Shown here piece after piece: positions 26,335-34,824 of a stretch of 64,000 nucleotides of DNA. Position 1 is the first letter of the stretch. Every line of letters begins with the position of its first letter. The translations under genes were made by a program, and so were the position numbers. The notes beneath the pieces are model-generated. The model saw only the letters and a program-made list of their open reading frames with translations, searched no databases and was not told where the DNA came from. This stretch comes from Hufsiella ginkgonis (GTDB taxonomy: Bacteria; Bacteroidota; Bacteroidia; Sphingobacteriales; Sphingobacteriaceae), in NCBI RefSeq assembly GCF_009834915.1, contig NZ_WVHS01000002.1, forward strand, positions 496,001-560,000. The letters are read 5' to 3'.

Positions 26335-26349
26335 TATGTACAAACATAG
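26335..26349 (-). promoter_or_regulatory. Operator candidate and -7 element before the sulfatase gene
   Basis: On the minus strand, CTATGTTTGTACATA is identical to the 15-base core before susC. It contains TATGTTTG (plus coordinates 26341-26348), giving a leader of about 50 bases for the sulfatase. It also lies about 100 bases upstream of the divergent GntR gene and could serve both. Confidence 0.65.
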
Positions 26350-26421
26350 TGTTTTCATTCCGGTATAGAGCGACAGGGGCGGGATTGCCTGCCTGTTCAT
26401 ACATTCAATCATTATTGTAAC

Positions 26422-26429
26422 TATATTTG
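26422..26429 (+). promoter_or_regulatory. Probable -7 element of the gntR-family gene
   Basis: TATATTTG fits TAnnTTTG and lies 19 bases before the ATG at 26449. No TTTG or TTG is seen at the ideal -33 distance. Confidence 0.45.
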
Positions 26430-26448
26430 GCGCTATACCGACCGATCA

Positions 26449-27180
26449 ATGAAGTACAGTATCAATCATAAGAGCCATATTCCTCTCCATATCCAGGCAG
26501 AAGAGCTTCTAAGGAAGATGATCAGCGACCCGGAATATGCCAGTGGAAAACTGCTGCCAAATGAGGTAGTACTGGCCAAGCAACTGGCGATTTCGCGCAC
26601 CACGCTCCGGCAGGCGCTTAACAAGCTGGTTTTTGAGGGGCTGCTGGTACGTAAAAAAGCGGTAGGCACCAAGGTGGCCAGCAAAACAGTAAGTTCCCGG
26701 TCGAACAACTGGCTTAGCTTTTCGCAGGAGATGGCTGCGCGGGGTATCCCGATCCGCAATTTCGAGCTGCATATTAGTTGGGTTACCCCTGAAGAAAGCG
26801 TGGCTAACTTTTTCGAGATCGGCATGGATAAGAAGATCCTGCGCCTCGAACGCCTCCGCGGCCGCCAGGAAGGGCCGTTCGTTTATTTCGTTTCCTACTT
26901 CCATCCGCGGGTAGGGCTAACCGGCGACGAGGATTTTAAACGCCCGCTTTACGAAGTATTGGAAAAGGACCATTCGGTAGTGGCCACGCTCTCAAAAGAA
27001 GAAGTGAGTGCCAAGGCTGCCGATAAATTCATCTCTAAAAAACTGGAAGTAGACCAGGGAACACCCATCCTGATGCGTAAGCGTTTCGTTTTTGACCAGG
27101 GCGACAGGCCAATCGAATATAATATCGGCTATTACCGTGCCGATAGCTTCGTATACACCACGGAAAGCCGGAGGGAATAG
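26449..27180 (+). CDS. GntR-family regulator with UTRA ligand domain
   Basis: This 243-residue regulator has the GntR winged helix (EELLRKMI, LPNEVVLAKQLAISRTTLRQ, LNKLVFEGLLVRKK) in residues about 8-75. A UTRA effector-binding domain from about residue 95 includes FEIGMDKKILRLERLRG, PLYEVLEKD and the family end block IEYNIGYYRAD. HutC-subgroup members are usually repressors released by sugar phosphates or similar metabolites. It sits at the edge of the mannose locus, divergent from the sulfatase. A shared dyad occurs upstream of each unit of the locus, so it is the obvious local regulator; the ligand may be mannose-6-phosphate or another mannose derivative, by inference. Confidence 0.9.
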   Translation: MKYSINHKSHIPLHIQAEELLRKMISDPEYASGKLLPNEVVLAKQLAISRTTLRQALNKLVFEGLLVRKKAVGTKVASKTVSSRSNNWLSFSQEMAARGIPIRNFELHISWVTPEESVANFFEIGMDKKILRLERLRGRQEGPFVYFVSYFHPRVGLTGDEDFKRPLYEVLEKDHSVVATLSKEEVSAKAADKFISKKLEVDQGTPILMRKRFVFDQGDRPIEYNIGYYRADSFVYTTESRRE

Positions 27181-27233
27181 CCAACTTCCCCGCCGAATGT
27201 TATCTTTACCCTGCTTAACAAATTTAACCGACT

Positions 27234-28136
27234 ATGTTTCTGATTATACTGGGCGTACTTATCATCGTCATCGGCTTTTTTCTCTCCCGCGGCGAAAGCC
27301 CTGCCAAACGTTTCAGCGGAATTATCCGGCTGGCCGGCATTGGCCTAGCCCTCATCGGCGCGGCATTCTCCATGTTTAAGGTGATCGACGCCGGACAGGT
27401 TGGCGTTAAAAAACTATACGGTAAAGTGGACGATGACGTGCTGTACAGCGGCCTCAACATCATAAACCCGCTGGTGGACGTAACTACGTTCGACATTAAA
27501 ACACAAAATTACACGATGTCCGGTCAGCATAACGAGGACGGTAAATCTACCGACGATGCCATCCGCATCCTTACTTCCGACGGATTGGAAGTAACGATCG
27601 ATCTTTCTGTACTGTTCAGCGTTCGTCCCGATGACGCACCCAAGATCCTTAAAGAGATCGGGCCGGACTACCTGGACAAGATCGTGAGGCCGATCGCGCG
27701 TACCGCAATCCGCGACAACGCGGTGTCGTACGAAGCCATCTCCCTGTATTCCATCCGCCGCCAGGAATTCCAGAACAAGATCTTTAACGTAATTAATGAG
27801 AGCTTCGCCAAACGCGGCCTGAAGCTCGAACAGCTCCTGATCAGGAATGTAACCCTCCCGGAATCTGTCCGCAAAACCATCGAATCGAAGATCAACGCAG
27901 AACAGGATGCGCAGAAGATGCAGTTCGTGTTGCAAAAGGAAAAACAAGAAGCGGAACGAAAACGCGTTGAAGCTCAGGGCATTGCCGATTACCAGCGCAT
28001 TTTGTCGACCGGCCTCACCGACAGGCAATTGCAATACGAATCGATCCTGGCTCAAAAAGCCATCGCTTTATCTCCTAACACCAAGATCATTTTAATGGGA
28101 AATGGAAAAAATCCGGTAATACTGGGCGGCAACTGA
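27234..28136 (+). CDS. Prohibitin/SPFH (band 7) family membrane protein
   Basis: This 300-residue protein has two N-terminal hydrophobic segments (LIILGVLIIVIGFFL and a second near residues 29-47). An SPFH/band 7 domain follows (VIDAGQVGVKKLYG, YSGLNIINPLVDVT, VRPIARTAIRDNAV), then a helical coiled-coil end with INAEQDAQKMQFVLQKEKQE. Such proteins form ring or cage scaffolds at the inner membrane and influence membrane protease activity. A TATCTTTA box at 27201-27208 may be the -7 element. It begins 53 bases after the GntR gene but is probably independent of the glycan locus. Confidence 0.9.
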   Translation: MFLIILGVLIIVIGFFLSRGESPAKRFSGIIRLAGIGLALIGAAFSMFKVIDAGQVGVKKLYGKVDDDVLYSGLNIINPLVDVTTFDIKTQNYTMSGQHNEDGKSTDDAIRILTSDGLEVTIDLSVLFSVRPDDAPKILKEIGPDYLDKIVRPIARTAIRDNAVSYEAISLYSIRRQEFQNKIFNVINESFAKRGLKLEQLLIRNVTLPESVRKTIESKINAEQDAQKMQFVLQKEKQEAERKRVEAQGIADYQRILSTGLTDRQLQYESILAQKAIALSPNTKIILMGNGKNPVILGGN

Positions 28137-28157
28137 TCCGCCGCCCGCTGCAATACT

Positions 28158-29627
28158 ATGAAGAGCCCTTTCGCCCGTTATTTCGCCGTTTTCGCTGTAC
28201 TCTGCTGGTTACCGGTTTTAGCCGCGGCGCAAACATGCAGCGGTAGCCTCGGCGACCCGGTAGTAAACTTTACTTTTGGTAAAGGCGCTGCCGAATCTGT
28301 CCCGCTGCCCGGCGCCGCTACCAACTATACGTATCTCCCCTCCTGGGGATGCCTGAACGACGGCTATTACCAGGTTGCCAGCAATATTACCAACTGCCAC
28401 ACAGGTACCTGGTGGCAGCTTACTGAAGATCATACCCCGGGAGACCAGGGAGGTAACATGATGATCGTAAACGCATCAAACAACCCTGGGGTATTTTACC
28501 AGCAAACGGTAACGGGCTTATGCCCCAACACCACGTATGAGTTTGCGGCGTGGATCATCAATATCGATAAATCTGATCCAATACTCCCGAACATTTCCTT
28601 TTCCATTGAAACAACTTCGGGGCAGGTACTGTCGCAACCCTACTCTACCGGTAATATCCAAAACTCTTCTACACCCACCTGGGTTAAATATGGCTTCCTG
28701 TTCAGCACCACCCCGGGCGTGCAGGACGTAGTGCTGGTGATCCGTAACAACGCCCCTGGCGGACAGGGAAACGACCTCGCGCTGGACGACATTACCTTCC
28801 GCGCCTGCGGACCGGTATTGAATACGCAAAATACCTCGCAGGCCAATTCCAGCGAAGTTTGCGAAGGTACCGCCAGCACGGTAAAGCTGCTGGCTACCAC
28901 CTCGGCCGGGTTTAGCGATCCCGTGTACCAATGGCAGGTGAACCAGAACGACGGCACCGGATGGACCGATATTGCGGGAGCCACCGGTCTGACGAGCCAG
29001 TACCCGGTAAATGCCGCCAGCTCAAAAGGATATAGTTTCAGGCTGGCATCGTCAGAACGTGCCAACATAGGTTCGCCAAGGTGCCGTGTATATTCCCTGC
29101 CATTTGACCTGCCGGTGGTCCCGAAGGTTACCGCAGATGCCGGTCCTGATAAAGTAACTTTCGAAAATCAGCCGGTAAAGCTTGAAGGAAAAGCCACAGG
29201 GAAAAAGTACACCGTACTGTGGACCCCGGCCGATTACCTCGACGATCCTACTTCGCTGCAGCCGCTGGCAAGCCCGCCCACAGACATGACGTACCGGCTG
29301 CTGATCACTTCTGACGATGGCTGCACCAGTTCAGCCGCCGGCGAGGTGAAAGTAAAAGTGTATAATAACCTGGTGATCCCCAATACGTTCTCGCCAAATG
29401 GCGATGGGATTAACGATACCTGGCAAATCATCGGGCTAAGTTCGTATGTCCAATCCATCACACGTATTTACGACCGGTACGGCTCGATGGTGCACCAGAG
29501 TAAAAACACCAACCTGGTGTGGGACGGTTCGATAGACGGTAAAAAAGCAGGCCCCGGCACCTATAACTATATTATCAGGCTGAACGATGGAAGCACCTTT
29601 TCGGGCTGGCTGATGCTGGTGAGATAA
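28158..29627 (+). CDS. Secreted protein with gliding-motility/type IX C-terminal domain
   Basis: This 489-residue protein has a signal peptide ending near LAAAQTC. A large N-terminal domain of carbohydrate-binding-like beta-sandwich character follows (GGNMMIVNASNNPGVFYQQT, LCPNTTYEFAAWI, DLALDDITFRACG). Then come Ig-like segments and the C-terminal block beginning PNTFSPNGDGINDTW and ending GWLMLVR. That end block is the gliding-motility-associated (type B) C-terminal domain of type IX secretion cargo, so the protein should be secreted or surface-attached. The specific role is unknown. Its stop is only two bases from the end of the convergent DUF3667 gene. Confidence 0.9.
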   Translation: MKSPFARYFAVFAVLCWLPVLAAAQTCSGSLGDPVVNFTFGKGAAESVPLPGAATNYTYLPSWGCLNDGYYQVASNITNCHTGTWWQLTEDHTPGDQGGNMMIVNASNNPGVFYQQTVTGLCPNTTYEFAAWIINIDKSDPILPNISFSIETTSGQVLSQPYSTGNIQNSSTPTWVKYGFLFSTTPGVQDVVLVIRNNAPGGQGNDLALDDITFRACGPVLNTQNTSQANSSEVCEGTASTVKLLATTSAGFSDPVYQWQVNQNDGTGWTDIAGATGLTSQYPVNAASSKGYSFRLASSERANIGSPRCRVYSLPFDLPVVPKVTADAGPDKVTFENQPVKLEGKATGKKYTVLWTPADYLDDPTSLQPLASPPTDMTYRLLITSDDGCTSSAAGEVKVKVYNNLVIPNTFSPNGDGINDTWQIIGLSSYVQSITRIYDRYGSMVHQSKNTNLVWDGSIDGKKAGPGTYNYIIRLNDGSTFSGWLMLVR

Positions 29628-29629
29628 TC

Positions 29630-30412
29630 CTAAAATGCGAGCATATAAATAAATACGGCGATCGCCATAACGACTATCTGCACCACCATCGACAATAAAT
29701 AGGTAAGCACGCTTTTCGCAGCGGCGGTGTACCATTTCACCTGGAAGAACTGCATAAAGGTGATAGAAAAGCAGGCCATGGTAAGCAAAAAGGTAAGCAT
29801 GATAATTGCCGGCGCCTGCAGGTGCAGCAGCATCGCCACCAGCAGGATCAATATATTGAGCGTATTGATCTGGCACATGGCGAAAACGATCACCATAACG
29901 TTTTCCGCATAATTATAGCCGCGTTTCTTAAACTGCCACCAGCAAAACAACGCAAATGCCGGTACCATAATGAGCGAAATAATATTGGTGTGCTCCTTTG
30001 TGAAATTATCTATCGCCAGTTGTTTCTCCTGGAACTTATTGGATCCCTGCGCGGAAATATCTTTGCGCATGGCATACATCGACTGGTAAAAATCCGTTTT
30101 CGACATCAGCAGCATCACCAGGCCAACGCTCAGGATCATGTACTGCACCGGGTTAAACATCTTCCGTTTACCCTCTACAAACTCCAGCGCTTTAACGCCG
30201 GGCTGGATGGTCACGCTCCAGGCGAAGGGGAAGATCGCTTTATCGGCGTGCAGGAAAATATGGCCAAGGTCGTGCATCAAATGTGCTACCGTTAGCCGGT
30301 GCGATGCGCGCTGCCCGCAGCTATTGCAAAAACTTCCTGTAAAATCGGTACCGCAGTTTTTGCAGCCATGGGCGGAATGAACCGCTTTGATCGTTACATG
30401 CTCTTCTGTCAT
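29630..30412 (-). CDS. DUF3667 membrane protein with zinc-ribbon-like N-terminus
   Basis: The ATG at 30412 gives 260 residues; a TTG further upstream at 30451 is rejected. The N-terminus has a two-CxxC zinc-ribbon-like motif (CKNCGTDFTGSFCNSCGQR), then the DUF3667 block HLMHDLGHIFLHADKAIF and PFAWSVTIQPGVKALEFVEG. Four or five transmembrane helices complete the protein. The function of DUF3667 proteins is not known; they are widespread in Bacteroidota. Confidence 0.85.
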   Translation of the reverse strand: MTEEHVTIKAVHSAHGCKNCGTDFTGSFCNSCGQRASHRLTVAHLMHDLGHIFLHADKAIFPFAWSVTIQPGVKALEFVEGKRKMFNPVQYMILSVGLVMLLMSKTDFYQSMYAMRKDISAQGSNKFQEKQLAIDNFTKEHTNIISLIMVPAFALFCWWQFKKRGYNYAENVMVIVFAMCQINTLNILILLVAMLLHLQAPAIIMLTFLLTMACFSITFMQFFQVKWYTAAAKSVLTYLLSMVVQIVVMAIAVFIYMLAF

Positions 30413-30490
30413 ATCGGGTAGAAAGATAAGCGGCGCGGGAGAAATTATCAACCCCTGCCGTCACTTTATAAAACAATTGCGTACGTGCGG

Positions 30491-30691
30491 TCAGCGCTTT
30501 GATGCGTTGATCGCCCTGATCAGCCTCTCATTGCGCCGGTCTGCCCGGCTGTTGTTTAACGACATTACCGCCCATATCGCCGCAGGCAGCCAGCCGATCA
30601 GGGTGATCTGCAGGATCAGGCAAACAATTCCTGTGAGAATCTTTCCCCTAACAATGAACGAGAGGAACGGAAGAAGAATAGCCAGCAACAT
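30491..30691 (-). CDS. Pmp3/YqaE-like small membrane protein
   Basis: This 66-residue protein has two hydrophobic helices. The pattern LLAILLPFLSFIVRGK, then a second helix with GWLPAAIWAVM, matches the Pmp3/YqaE proteolipid family, whose members affect membrane potential and salt tolerance in yeast and plants. A short charged tail (RADRRNERLIRAI) follows. It is a single gene, with an AT-rich 160-base gap on its upstream side that shows no clear gene. Confidence 0.65.
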   Translation of the reverse strand: MLLAILLPFLSFIVRGKILTGIVCLILQITLIGWLPAAIWAVMSLNNSRADRRNERLIRAINASKR

Positions 30692-30854
30692 GTTATTAAT
30701 GTTAAGATTTTAGTATTTATTACTTCAGATAAAAAAAACAGCGATTTGTTTCGTTATTTCAAACATAATAGATTCCAATATAACGCCTTTCTACAAAGAA
30801 AAAATAATCTTTGTCCAACGAGAAATGTATTTTTATCGCAAATAGATTAATACC

Positions 30855-31319
30855 ATGTCAAACCCACTCACCCAACCTACCACCGTAAAAATCCCGTTAA
30901 AAACCGCCGTAAGGAAAACCACCAACTGGCGCGAGTTTATGGCCTCCAAAACCAGCCCTGCCGAAGCCGGCAAAATACCGAAAGCTGTGTACATCTCGAG
31001 GGCAGATATTCTCGGGCTGGCCGAACAAATGGAAAAAGACGATACCTTAGTCGGTGCACGTGCCTATTTCACGCTCGATAATGAGGCTGCCGAAATACTG
31101 GCAAATAATGTAACCTTCGTTTTGGTGCTCGTCCAGGACACCCAAGACCCCAAATACCCCAATGGAAAGGACGTTCTTACCACCCCCGATTCCCTGAAGA
31201 GCACCATGGGCGATCCGGACCCGGGAGATTCAGATATTTACGATTTTACCATGCCTTGCCCCGATTGCTGCGATACATTAAGCCCGCTATATAACGGAGC
31301 CTTAAAGAAAAAAAAATAG
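30855..31319 (+). CDS. Hypothetical protein with CPDCC motif
   Basis: I do not recognise this 154-residue soluble protein. It has no signal peptide. It begins with a Thr/Lys-rich segment, continues with a mixed alpha/beta region (KAVYISRADILGLAEQME, ARAYFTLDNEAAEILANNVT), and ends in an Asp-rich stretch followed by PCPDCCDTLSP and a poly-Lys end. The Cys cluster could bind metal. It is eight bases upstream of the seven-helix membrane protein and so probably cotranscribed with it and the hybrid kinase. Proteins of this look occur before similar membrane proteins in related genomes, to my recollection, but no function is established. Confidence 0.7.
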   Translation: MSNPLTQPTTVKIPLKTAVRKTTNWREFMASKTSPAEAGKIPKAVYISRADILGLAEQMEKDDTLVGARAYFTLDNEAAEILANNVTFVLVLVQDTQDPKYPNGKDVLTTPDSLKSTMGDPDPGDSDIYDFTMPCPDCCDTLSPLYNGALKKKK

Positions 31320-31327
31320 GCTGATCT

Positions 31328-31975
31328 ATGGCCTCTTTTTTCTACATCTACGTGGGATATGTGGTGCCCGCAAGCACACTTATACCCGTCGTTGCCGGGT
31401 TTATTTTCTACGACCGCATAAATAAGCCGCTGCGTGCACTTTTAATTTATTTGTGCGGCGCTTTTGTGGTTAATGTAGTGGCGACTATTATGGCGCTGAA
31501 TAACCAGAATAACCTGCTGCTGCTTCACTTGTACACTATTTTTGAACTGGTAACGGTACTTTTCTATTACCTGCATGCATTTGCGGATAAAAGGGCCAGC
31601 TACTGGATCACGGTCATTATGATCGCTTTTACGCTGCTGTGCATTTTGAACATGTTCGTGCAAACCGTTTACCGGTTCAATACCTATACCCGGCCGTTAG
31701 AAGCAATAATTATCATCGTATTTAGCGGAATATACTTGTCCAGGCAGAACAACGTGGCACATCGCGACCCTACCACCACCTCGGGAAGATGGGTGGCCAG
31801 CGGTTTCCTGGTATACTTCTGCAGTTCGCTTTTCCAGTTCATTTTTTCCAATGTGGTAAGCGCCACCGTTCCCAAAAACATCAAACTGCTGATCTGGGAG
31901 CTGCATGCTACGTTCGTGCTGATCATGTACCTGTTTTTTTTACGGGCCATAATGAATGAACAACGTCAAAGATAA
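31328..31975 (+). CDS. Seven-helix membrane protein of unknown function
   Basis: This 215-residue protein has about seven predicted transmembrane helices, with short loops and an Arg-rich end. No enzymatic motif is seen. The last 20 bases overlap the start of the hybrid histidine kinase, which has only one helix and no sensor domain of its own. Such overlap implies coupled translation and suggests that this protein supplies the sensory part of the kinase. That role is inferred from arrangement only. Confidence 0.72.
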   Translation: MASFFYIYVGYVVPASTLIPVVAGFIFYDRINKPLRALLIYLCGAFVVNVVATIMALNNQNNLLLLHLYTIFELVTVLFYYLHAFADKRASYWITVIMIAFTLLCILNMFVQTVYRFNTYTRPLEAIIIIVFSGIYLSRQNNVAHRDPTTTSGRWVASGFLVYFCSSLFQFIFSNVVSATVPKNIKLLIWELHATFVLIMYLFFLRAIMNEQRQR

Positions 31976-33605
31976 CATCGATGTATTAGTGATAACGGCT
32001 ATGATGTGCTCCTTCACGGTCGTTATCTGCTTTCTTATCGTAATTTATCGGAAACAACTCGACGTTTTTCGCCATAAACGCGCCAACCAGGCCAAAAGCG
32101 CATTTCTTGCCGCCATGAGTCACGAGATCCGCACACCTATGAACGGGGTGCTGGGTATGGCTTCACTCCTGAATGAAACCGAGCTGAACAGCGAACAGCA
32201 GGAATACACACAAGCCATTATCAACAGCGGCGAAGCATTGCTCAGCGTGATCAACGACATCCTCGACTTCTCGAAAATAGAGTCCGGAAAAATGGAGCTT
32301 GATCTGCATAGCTTCGACCTGCGAAACTGCGTAGAAGAGGTATTCGACTTGTTCTCCGGCAAAGCGGCGGAATCCGGCCTCGACCTGATGTGCGAAGTGG
32401 ACCACCAACTGCCGGCGTTGCTGGTTGGCGACGGCATGCGCATCCGCCAGATCCTGGTAAACCTGGTGGGCAACGCCATGAAATTTACGGCCAGGGGCGA
32501 AATATTTCTTGGCGTGTCGCTGATAAAAAACGTAAGCGACCAGGAACTGGAGCTGGGATTCGAAGTGCGCGATACCGGGATCGGCATTCCCGCGGCACAG
32601 GTGAACAACCTCTTTAACGCCTTTTCGCAGGTCGACTCGTCCACCACCCGTAAGTACGGCGGTACGGGCCTGGGCCTTGCCATTTGCGACCGCCTGGTGC
32701 GATTGATGAACGGTACCATCTCCGTGACAAGCGAGCCTGGCCTCGGCAGCACCTTCAGCTTTACCATCCGATGCCACATAAGCCGCGAACTGCAGGCAGC
32801 TGCCGGGCAGGTAAACATGGTGGAGATCGAGGGACGCCGCGTGCTGGTAGTAGACGATAATGACACCAATCGCCGCATCCTCGGCCTTCAGCTGGCAGAA
32901 TGGAACCTCAGGCCGGTAATGATGCCAACCGGCGCCGATGCGCTCGCTTACCTAAACAGTCATCCACTGGTAGACCTGGTGATCACAGATATGCATATGC
33001 CGGGAATAAACGGGGTGCAGCTTGCTGCCGCGATAAAAGACCAATATTCCGCACTACCCATTATCGTGTTAAGCCATGGCGGCGAAGAGACCAAACGAAA
33101 ACACCCTGGGTTGTTTGTAGCCGTGTTACCCCGTCCCGTAAAACAGCAGCAACTTGGCAGGGCGATCTTACTGGCCTTCCAGCAGGCAAAACCTGAACCG
33201 GCACAAAAGCCAAAGAATGTGCTAAGCACCGCATTTGCGGTTGCGCACCCCATGAAGGTACTCGTAGCGGAAGACAACCTGGTTAACCAGAAACTGATCA
33301 TGAAGGTCCTTGAAAGATTGGGATATGCGCCCGACCTGGCGGTGAGTGGTGTGGAGGTGCTCCAAAAGCTGGACGAAAAGTCCTACGACCTGATCTTAAT
33401 GGACATCCAGATGCCTGATATGGATGGCCTTGAAGCTACCCGGCAGATCCGCAGAAACTATACCGAACAGCCCCATATCATCGCCATGACCGCCAACGCC
33501 ATGATCGAAGACCGGGAGGAATGCTTTAAGGCTGGCATGAACAATTACATTTCTAAACCCATCCGGCTGGAAGCGCTGATGGCACTGCTGGAAGAAGCTT
33601 CCTAA
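31956..33605 (+). CDS. Hybrid histidine kinase with two receiver domains
   Basis: This 549-residue protein has one transmembrane helix (about residues 9-31) and then HisKA with the phospho-accepting H56 in [12 protein letters not shown]. HATPase follows ([24 protein letters not shown]). Two receiver domains come next: the first with D345 in ITDMHMPG and Arg393 in place of the conserved Lys (LPRPVK), the second with D483 in [11 protein letters not shown] and K534. There is no extracellular or PAS sensor and no HPt domain. A partner phosphotransfer protein is not in the window. The 3' end overlaps the convergent DeoR gene by three or four bases. Confidence 0.94.
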   Translation: MNNVKDNIDVLVITAMMCSFTVVICFLIVIYRKQLDVFRHKRANQAKSAFLAAMSHEIRTPMNGVLGMASLLNETELNSEQQEYTQAIINSGEALLSVINDILDFSKIESGKMELDLHSFDLRNCVEEVFDLFSGKAAESGLDLMCEVDHQLPALLVGDGMRIRQILVNLVGNAMKFTARGEIFLGVSLIKNVSDQELELGFEVRDTGIGIPAAQVNNLFNAFSQVDSSTTRKYGGTGLGLAICDRLVRLMNGTISVTSEPGLGSTFSFTIRCHISRELQAAAGQVNMVEIEGRRVLVVDDNDTNRRILGLQLAEWNLRPVMMPTGADALAYLNSHPLVDLVITDMHMPGINGVQLAAAIKDQYSALPIIVLSHGGEETKRKHPGLFVAVLPRPVKQQQLGRAILLAFQQAKPEPAQKPKNVLSTAFAVAHPMKVLVAEDNLVNQKLIMKVLERLGYAPDLAVSGVEVLQKLDEKSYDLILMDIQMPDMDGLEATRQIRRNYTEQPHIIAMTANAMIEDREECFKAGMNNYISKPIRLEALMALLEEAS

Positions 33606-34333
33606 AGAATGCCGGTGCCGCAATCCCGGTAGGCGTTAAGACATGGATCTGCGGCGTCCAGTTCCGTAACCAGGTAGTCGATCTTTTGCCACCCGCAAAC
33701 CTGTACCGGCAAACGCCTTGCTAAGGCCCCGGGCGCAGTTATGCACACCACCTTATCGGCACTTTCAATCATCGCTTTTTTAACCTGCGCCGTTTCCCAG
33801 TCATCTTCCATCAATCCCCGCCCGGGGTCTATGGCGCCTGCTTCTACCAGGCAAATGTCTGCGCGTACCTGCCTGATCCTCGCGATAGCTTCACCGCCGA
33901 TAGCCAGTTTAGAGCTTTTAACGATCTTATCGCCTATCAGGATCACTTCCACCGAAGGATGATCACTGTAGGCAGCGGCCACCTTCATGCTTACGGAAAG
34001 TAACGTCGCCTTGAAATCAGCCGGAAGCATAGCGGCCAGTTCCACGAGCGGCTCACCTCCCCCGGTCAAAATATAGGTGTGTTCAGCCAGTAACGGAAGG
34101 ATCTTGCCCGCGATGACCCGGCTGGGTGAAACGGGCAATTCAACCTTGTCGTAACCCGGCACCAACGCCCCCCCATGTACCGTGATCACCTTACCCTGGT
34201 CTGCCAGCTCCCGGAGATCGCGACGTATGGTATCGTCGGAAACGCGGATCGCCGCCGCCAGGTGCGCCGACACCACCCTGGTATGCAGCGCCAGGTACCT
34301 GAGTATATAAGCGTGACGTTCCTTCTTTAGCAT
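33602..34333 (-). CDS. DeoR/GlpR-family transcriptional regulator
   Basis: This 243-residue regulator has an N-terminal DeoR helix-turn-helix ([36 protein letters not shown]) and a DeoR C-terminal sensor domain of the ribose-5-phosphate-isomerase-like fold ([30 protein letters not shown]). Such proteins usually repress sugar or nucleoside catabolic genes and respond to phosphosugars. No sugar gene is next to it. The ATG at 34333 is preferred over the GTG two codons upstream. A CATCTTTG sequence (minus strand, 34339-34346) lies five bases upstream, so the transcript may have almost no leader. Confidence 0.88.
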   Translation of the reverse strand: MLKKERHAYILRYLALHTRVVSAHLAAAIRVSDDTIRRDLRELADQGKVITVHGGALVPGYDKVELPVSPSRVIAGKILPLLAEHTYILTGGGEPLVELAAMLPADFKATLLSVSMKVAAAYSDHPSVEVILIGDKIVKSSKLAIGGEAIARIRQVRADICLVEAGAIDPGRGLMEDDWETAQVKKAMIESADKVVCITAPGALARRLPVQVCGWQKIDYLVTELDAADPCLNAYRDCGTGIL

Positions 34334-34362
34334 GGACACAAAGATGTGGAATTTTCTTAACC

Positions 34363-34406
34363 TACGAATATATTCATATCTTTATTTTCGTACGAATATA
34401 TTCATA
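34363..34406. promoter_or_regulatory. Two identical 16-bp dyads before the BlaI-type gene
   Basis: TACGAATATATTCATA occurs at 34363-34378 and again at 34391-34406, within a 22-base direct repeat, spaced 28 bases. Each copy is a dyad with one mismatched pair around the perfect palindrome GAATATATTC. Each is followed by TATCTTTA, close to the -7 consensus. The copies sit between the DeoR gene and the BlaI/M56 pair and are probably the BlaI-type operator pair. Confidence 0.65.
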
Positions 34407-34416
34407 TCTTTACGGG

Positions 34417-34812
34417 ATGAAACCAGGCAGACCAAAAAGCGATATCCAGGAACCTTCGAGATCTGAATTAGAGATCCTCAAGGTACTGTGGGAATCGGGC
34501 ACGGCGACGGTACGTTTTGTGAACGACCGGCTGAACGAACAGAAAGCAGGCGTGCAATATACTTCTACCCTGAAACTGATGCAGATCATGCTGGATAAAG
34601 GCCTGGTAACCCGCGACAACAGCCAGATGACCCATGTTTACCGGGCCGCCACCGCGGAGCACAAAACAAAAAAAGCGTTGCTCGACCGGTTTGTAGATAC
34701 CATTTATGATGGATCGGCAAGCAGCCTGATGATGCACCTGCTGGGCAGTACGAGGCCCTCCAAAGAAGAACTGGAAAAATTTAAAGAATTGGTAAAGAAA
34801 ATGGAATCATAA
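34417..34812 (+). CDS. BlaI/MecI/CopY-family repressor
   Basis: This 131-residue protein has the BlaI winged-helix domain (SELEILKVLWESGTATVRFV, VQYTSTLKLMQIMLDKGLV) and a short C-terminal dimerisation region. The conserved order DNA-binding domain then dimer domain with a protease-sensitive linker fits control by the adjacent M56 peptidase. Its stop is 12 bases before the next gene, so the two form the classic repressor-sensor pair. Possible targets are itself and genes with the TACGAATA dyad. No beta-lactamase gene is nearby. Confidence 0.9.
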   Translation: MKPGRPKSDIQEPSRSELEILKVLWESGTATVRFVNDRLNEQKAGVQYTSTLKLMQIMLDKGLVTRDNSQMTHVYRAATAEHKTKKALLDRFVDTIYDGSASSLMMHLLGSTRPSKEELEKFKELVKKMES

Positions 34813-34824
34813 GTTAGCAGCCTG

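Noticed and set aside
30692-30854. AT-rich gap before the CPDCC protein
   Set aside because: Searched for an RNA gene or exact TAnnTTTG promoter; only near-matches such as TAATCTTTG (one base too long) were found.
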